Below, one piece after another: positions 62,483-64,000 of a stretch of 64,000 nt of DNA. The stretch comes from Bin87 sp965220055 (lineage in GTDB: Bacteria; Chloroflexota; Dehalococcoidia; Lucifugimonadales; UBA3495): the NCBI GenBank assembly GCA_965220055.1, contig CBDCPE010000001.1, forward strand, positions 62,001-126,000, in the 5' to 3' direction. Both the position numbers and the translations under genes were made by a program. Below the pieces are notes generated by a model. That model worked only from the letters and a program-made list of their open reading frames with translations. It was not told where the DNA came from and made no database searches. How positions within the stretch are numbered: the stretch's first letter is position 1; each line of letters begins with the position of its first letter.

Positions 62483-63418
62483 CTATCCGGAGGTCTCTCC
62501 GTATGCCCACGACTTGATCAGGTGATGGGCGATGGCGATCGGCCCCGGCACCGTCAACTCCTCGCTACGTCCTTCCAGGGCCAGCAGGACTTCGGAGCGG
62601 TCGAACCAGCGCACGTCGGTCATCTCCTCGTCGTCCATGTTGATATCGGTAGTGTCGGCTTCGGCGATGCAGCCGATCATCAGCGAGGAGGGAAACGGCC
62701 ACGGCTGGGACGAGTGATAACGGACGTTCTTCACCCGGATGCCGGCCTCCTCCATCACCTCCCGGGCCACGGCCTCCTCGATGGCTTCGCCCTGGTCCAT
62801 AAAGCCCGCCAGCGCCGAGAAAGCCCGCATGCGCTGCAAGCGTCCGCGAGATTGCCCCAGGAGGCACCGGTCCCTTTCCACGTCCGCGACGACGGTGATA
62901 ACCACCGGGTCGGTGCGCGGGAAGTGCTGGGCGTTGCAGCCCGGGCATTGGCGCGACTGTCCGCCGCGCTTCTTTTCCGTGGGGTGGCCACAAACGGAGC
63001 AGAACCCGTGGCGCAGGTTCCAGTCCAGCTGCGCCCGGGCGTGGGACAGCAGGCCGGTGTTGGGGCCGGACATGGTCTCGCCGGCGGTGCGGCAGTCCTC
63101 GAAGCGCCAGCCCGTCTCCGCCTCCACGCGGTCAGCCGTATTGGCGGACTTCGACAGGTCCACCGAGAAGTGCGCCACCCCGTCCAGGAGGCCGAGAAAG
63201 ATCCATACGGCTTCCGGCGGCAATGATCGCAATATGGCGGGGCTGAGCCAGCCCAGCTCGGGCGGGGTCTGATCGGTCAGGAGCACGTTGAGGTTGCGGA
63301 AGGGCAGGAACCTGCTGGCCGGATCCTCGGCCTGTTGGAGTATCCAGTCCTCGTCGCGGCGCTCGGCCTCGCCGCGATTGATGGGGTTGTCGGCAAAGAT
63401 GTGGGGTGGGTAGGTCAT
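62483..63418 (-). CDS. nudC: NADH pyrophosphatase / NUDIX hydrolase NudC
   Basis: A 311-residue protein. The N-terminal domain has LLSHARAQLDWNLRHGFCSV, the zinc ribbon CSVCGHPTEKKRGGQSRQCP then GCNAQHFPRTDPVVITVVAD, and the Nudix box GFMDQGEAIEEAVAREVMEE then AGI. It hydrolyses NAD(H) to NMN(H) and AMP, and removes NAD caps from RNA. The ending IAIAHHLIKSWAYGETSG is usual for NudC. It is intact and cytoplasmic. Confidence 0.93.
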   Translation of the reverse strand: MTYPPHIFADNPINRGEAERRDEDWILQQAEDPASRFLPFRNLNVLLTDQTPPELGWLSPAILRSLPPEAVWIFLGLLDGVAHFSVDLSKSANTADRVEAETGWRFEDCRTAGETMSGPNTGLLSHARAQLDWNLRHGFCSVCGHPTEKKRGGQSRQCPGCNAQHFPRTDPVVITVVADVERDRCLLGQSRGRLQRMRAFSALAGFMDQGEAIEEAVAREVMEEAGIRVKNVRYHSSQPWPFPSSLMIGCIAEADTTDINMDDEEMTDVRWFDRSEVLLALEGRSEELTVPGPIAIAHHLIKSWAYGETSG

Positions 63419-63690
63419 CTAAATTCCCCTGGTCGGTCATGTTCGGGTCGTCGCGACGGATGCGCGACGGTTCATGCAGCGTTTTATAACCCAAGCTGGC
63501 CGAGGCGACAAGGAGGGACATCGGGCGGCGTGGCACCGGTCCAGTCGGCAAAGCATTCAGCCAACCTACCCCGAGTCGGTATGGTTGGCCTTGCTCCGCT
63601 TACGCCCCCGTGGTTCCTTGGTCCAACGTGTGTGCCGGCGCACTTGCGGAGACCACCGGGTGAGGATGTATGAGCGCACTACGGATTCGA

Positions 63691-64000
63691 CTAAACCAGG
63701 CTAGCCTGTTGCCCTTGAGACCCACGGACTCGCTGGGCCGGTTGATAGGATGGCGATCGCGGGGGCAATTGGAACCCATTGCCGGCCAGCATGTCGCCAA
63801 TGGTACGGAGCTGAATTTTGGGGAAATCCCGGTCCCAAAGCTCGGAGTGGTAGATACCCCCGCTAGAAGCTTCCCGCTGCATTTCGCGCGTGAACGGTTC
63901 GAGCGAGATGAACAGTCCCAGGGCCGCTTGTTCCCGCTCGACCACTCCTTTCAGGTCACGTACCTGAGATGGTGATACTCGACCACCCTTGATCTGAATA
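63691..64000 (-). CDS. Mrr-like restriction endonuclease/methylase, C-terminal fragment
   Basis: The gene enters from the right edge on the minus strand. The visible 102 residues read IQIKGGRVSPSQVRDLKGVV, then EREQAALGLFISLEPFTREM and IYHSELWDRDFPKIQLRTIG. This is the ending of Mrr-type PD-(D/E)xK domains (QxKG core) often fused to DNA adenine methylases. The N-terminus is missing, so the attached domain cannot be stated. It suggests more restriction-modification genes beyond the window. Confidence 0.8.
   Translation of the reverse strand, partial: IQIKGGRVSPSQVRDLKGVVEREQAALGLFISLEPFTREMQREASSGGIYHSELWDRDFPKIQLRTIGDMLAGNGFQLPPRSPSYQPAQRVRGSQGQQASLV

Overview
The window is a GC-rich, gene-dense bacterial chromosome segment. 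I infer a Chloroflexota genome, probably Dehalococcoidia or SAR202-like. The grounds are the mixture of luciferase-like flavin monooxygenases, short-chain dehydrogenases, an amidohydrolase, DUF362 and HpcH/HpaI aldolase genes, abundant toxin-antitoxin modules, and intergenic dispersed repeats of the GTCATTGCGAG type. There is no rRNA or marker phylogeny here, so the assignment is tentative.

Layout: 1-3 kb holds the tail of an oligopeptide ABC ATPase, two tiny membrane proteins, a short-chain dehydrogenase that has lost its catalytic residues, and an AlbA-type regulator. A perfect 48-bp palindrome follows. From 3.2 to 7.4 kb a minus-strand run encodes a PfkB kinase, a DUF192 lipoprotein, an HpcH/HpaI aldolase, a DUF2283/DUF4258-like pair and a flavin monooxygenase. 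From 7.5 to 15 kb come an FKBP, small membrane proteins, two dehydrogenases, a cysteine-rich membrane protein with its partner, a second flavin monooxygenase and DUF362. At 15-17 kb an ATPase plus HNH nuclease looks like a Septu (PtuAB) anti-phage module. LarE-LarC, VOC, GNAT and YchF genes, a thiolase-like protein and an IS1182/IS5-like transposase occupy 17-24.5 kb. A catabolic-looking set (SnoaL-like, carboxymuconolactone decarboxylase-like, amidohydrolase, flavin monooxygenase) and two tandem universal stress proteins follow to 32 kb.

From 32 to 44.3 kb there is a defence/toxin-antitoxin island: VapBC, an HsdR_N-like protein, HicAB, a HigBA pair with a damaged antitoxin, a 1071-aa single-chain restriction-modification protein, a duplicated VapBC cluster with a truncated toxin, and then 1.6 kb of repeats. 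The repeats form a MITE-like inverted-end family, and two copies have internal 24-bp tandem expansions. Acetyl-CoA synthetase sits inside this island.

The most notable gene is at 44.3 kb. It is a two-domain rhodanese whose catalytic cysteine codon is an in-frame TGA. The downstream 41 codons are perfectly conserved in character, and a short hairpin with a G-leading loop lies at the distance expected of a bacterial SECIS. It is a strong candidate selenoprotein.

From 45 kb to the end are mostly housekeeping genes: a nuclease-like protein, a SLC13/DASS transporter, RelA/SpoT, a frameshifted subtilase lipoprotein, PRPP synthetase, signal peptidase I, a Rieske protein, an M20 peptidase in an operon with a NYN-domain protein, a retropepsin-like protease and DUF1501, then peptidyl-tRNA hydrolase, a zinc metalloprotease lipoprotein, a zinc-finger protein, NudC, and the C-terminal end of an Mrr-like restriction/methylase protein running off the window.
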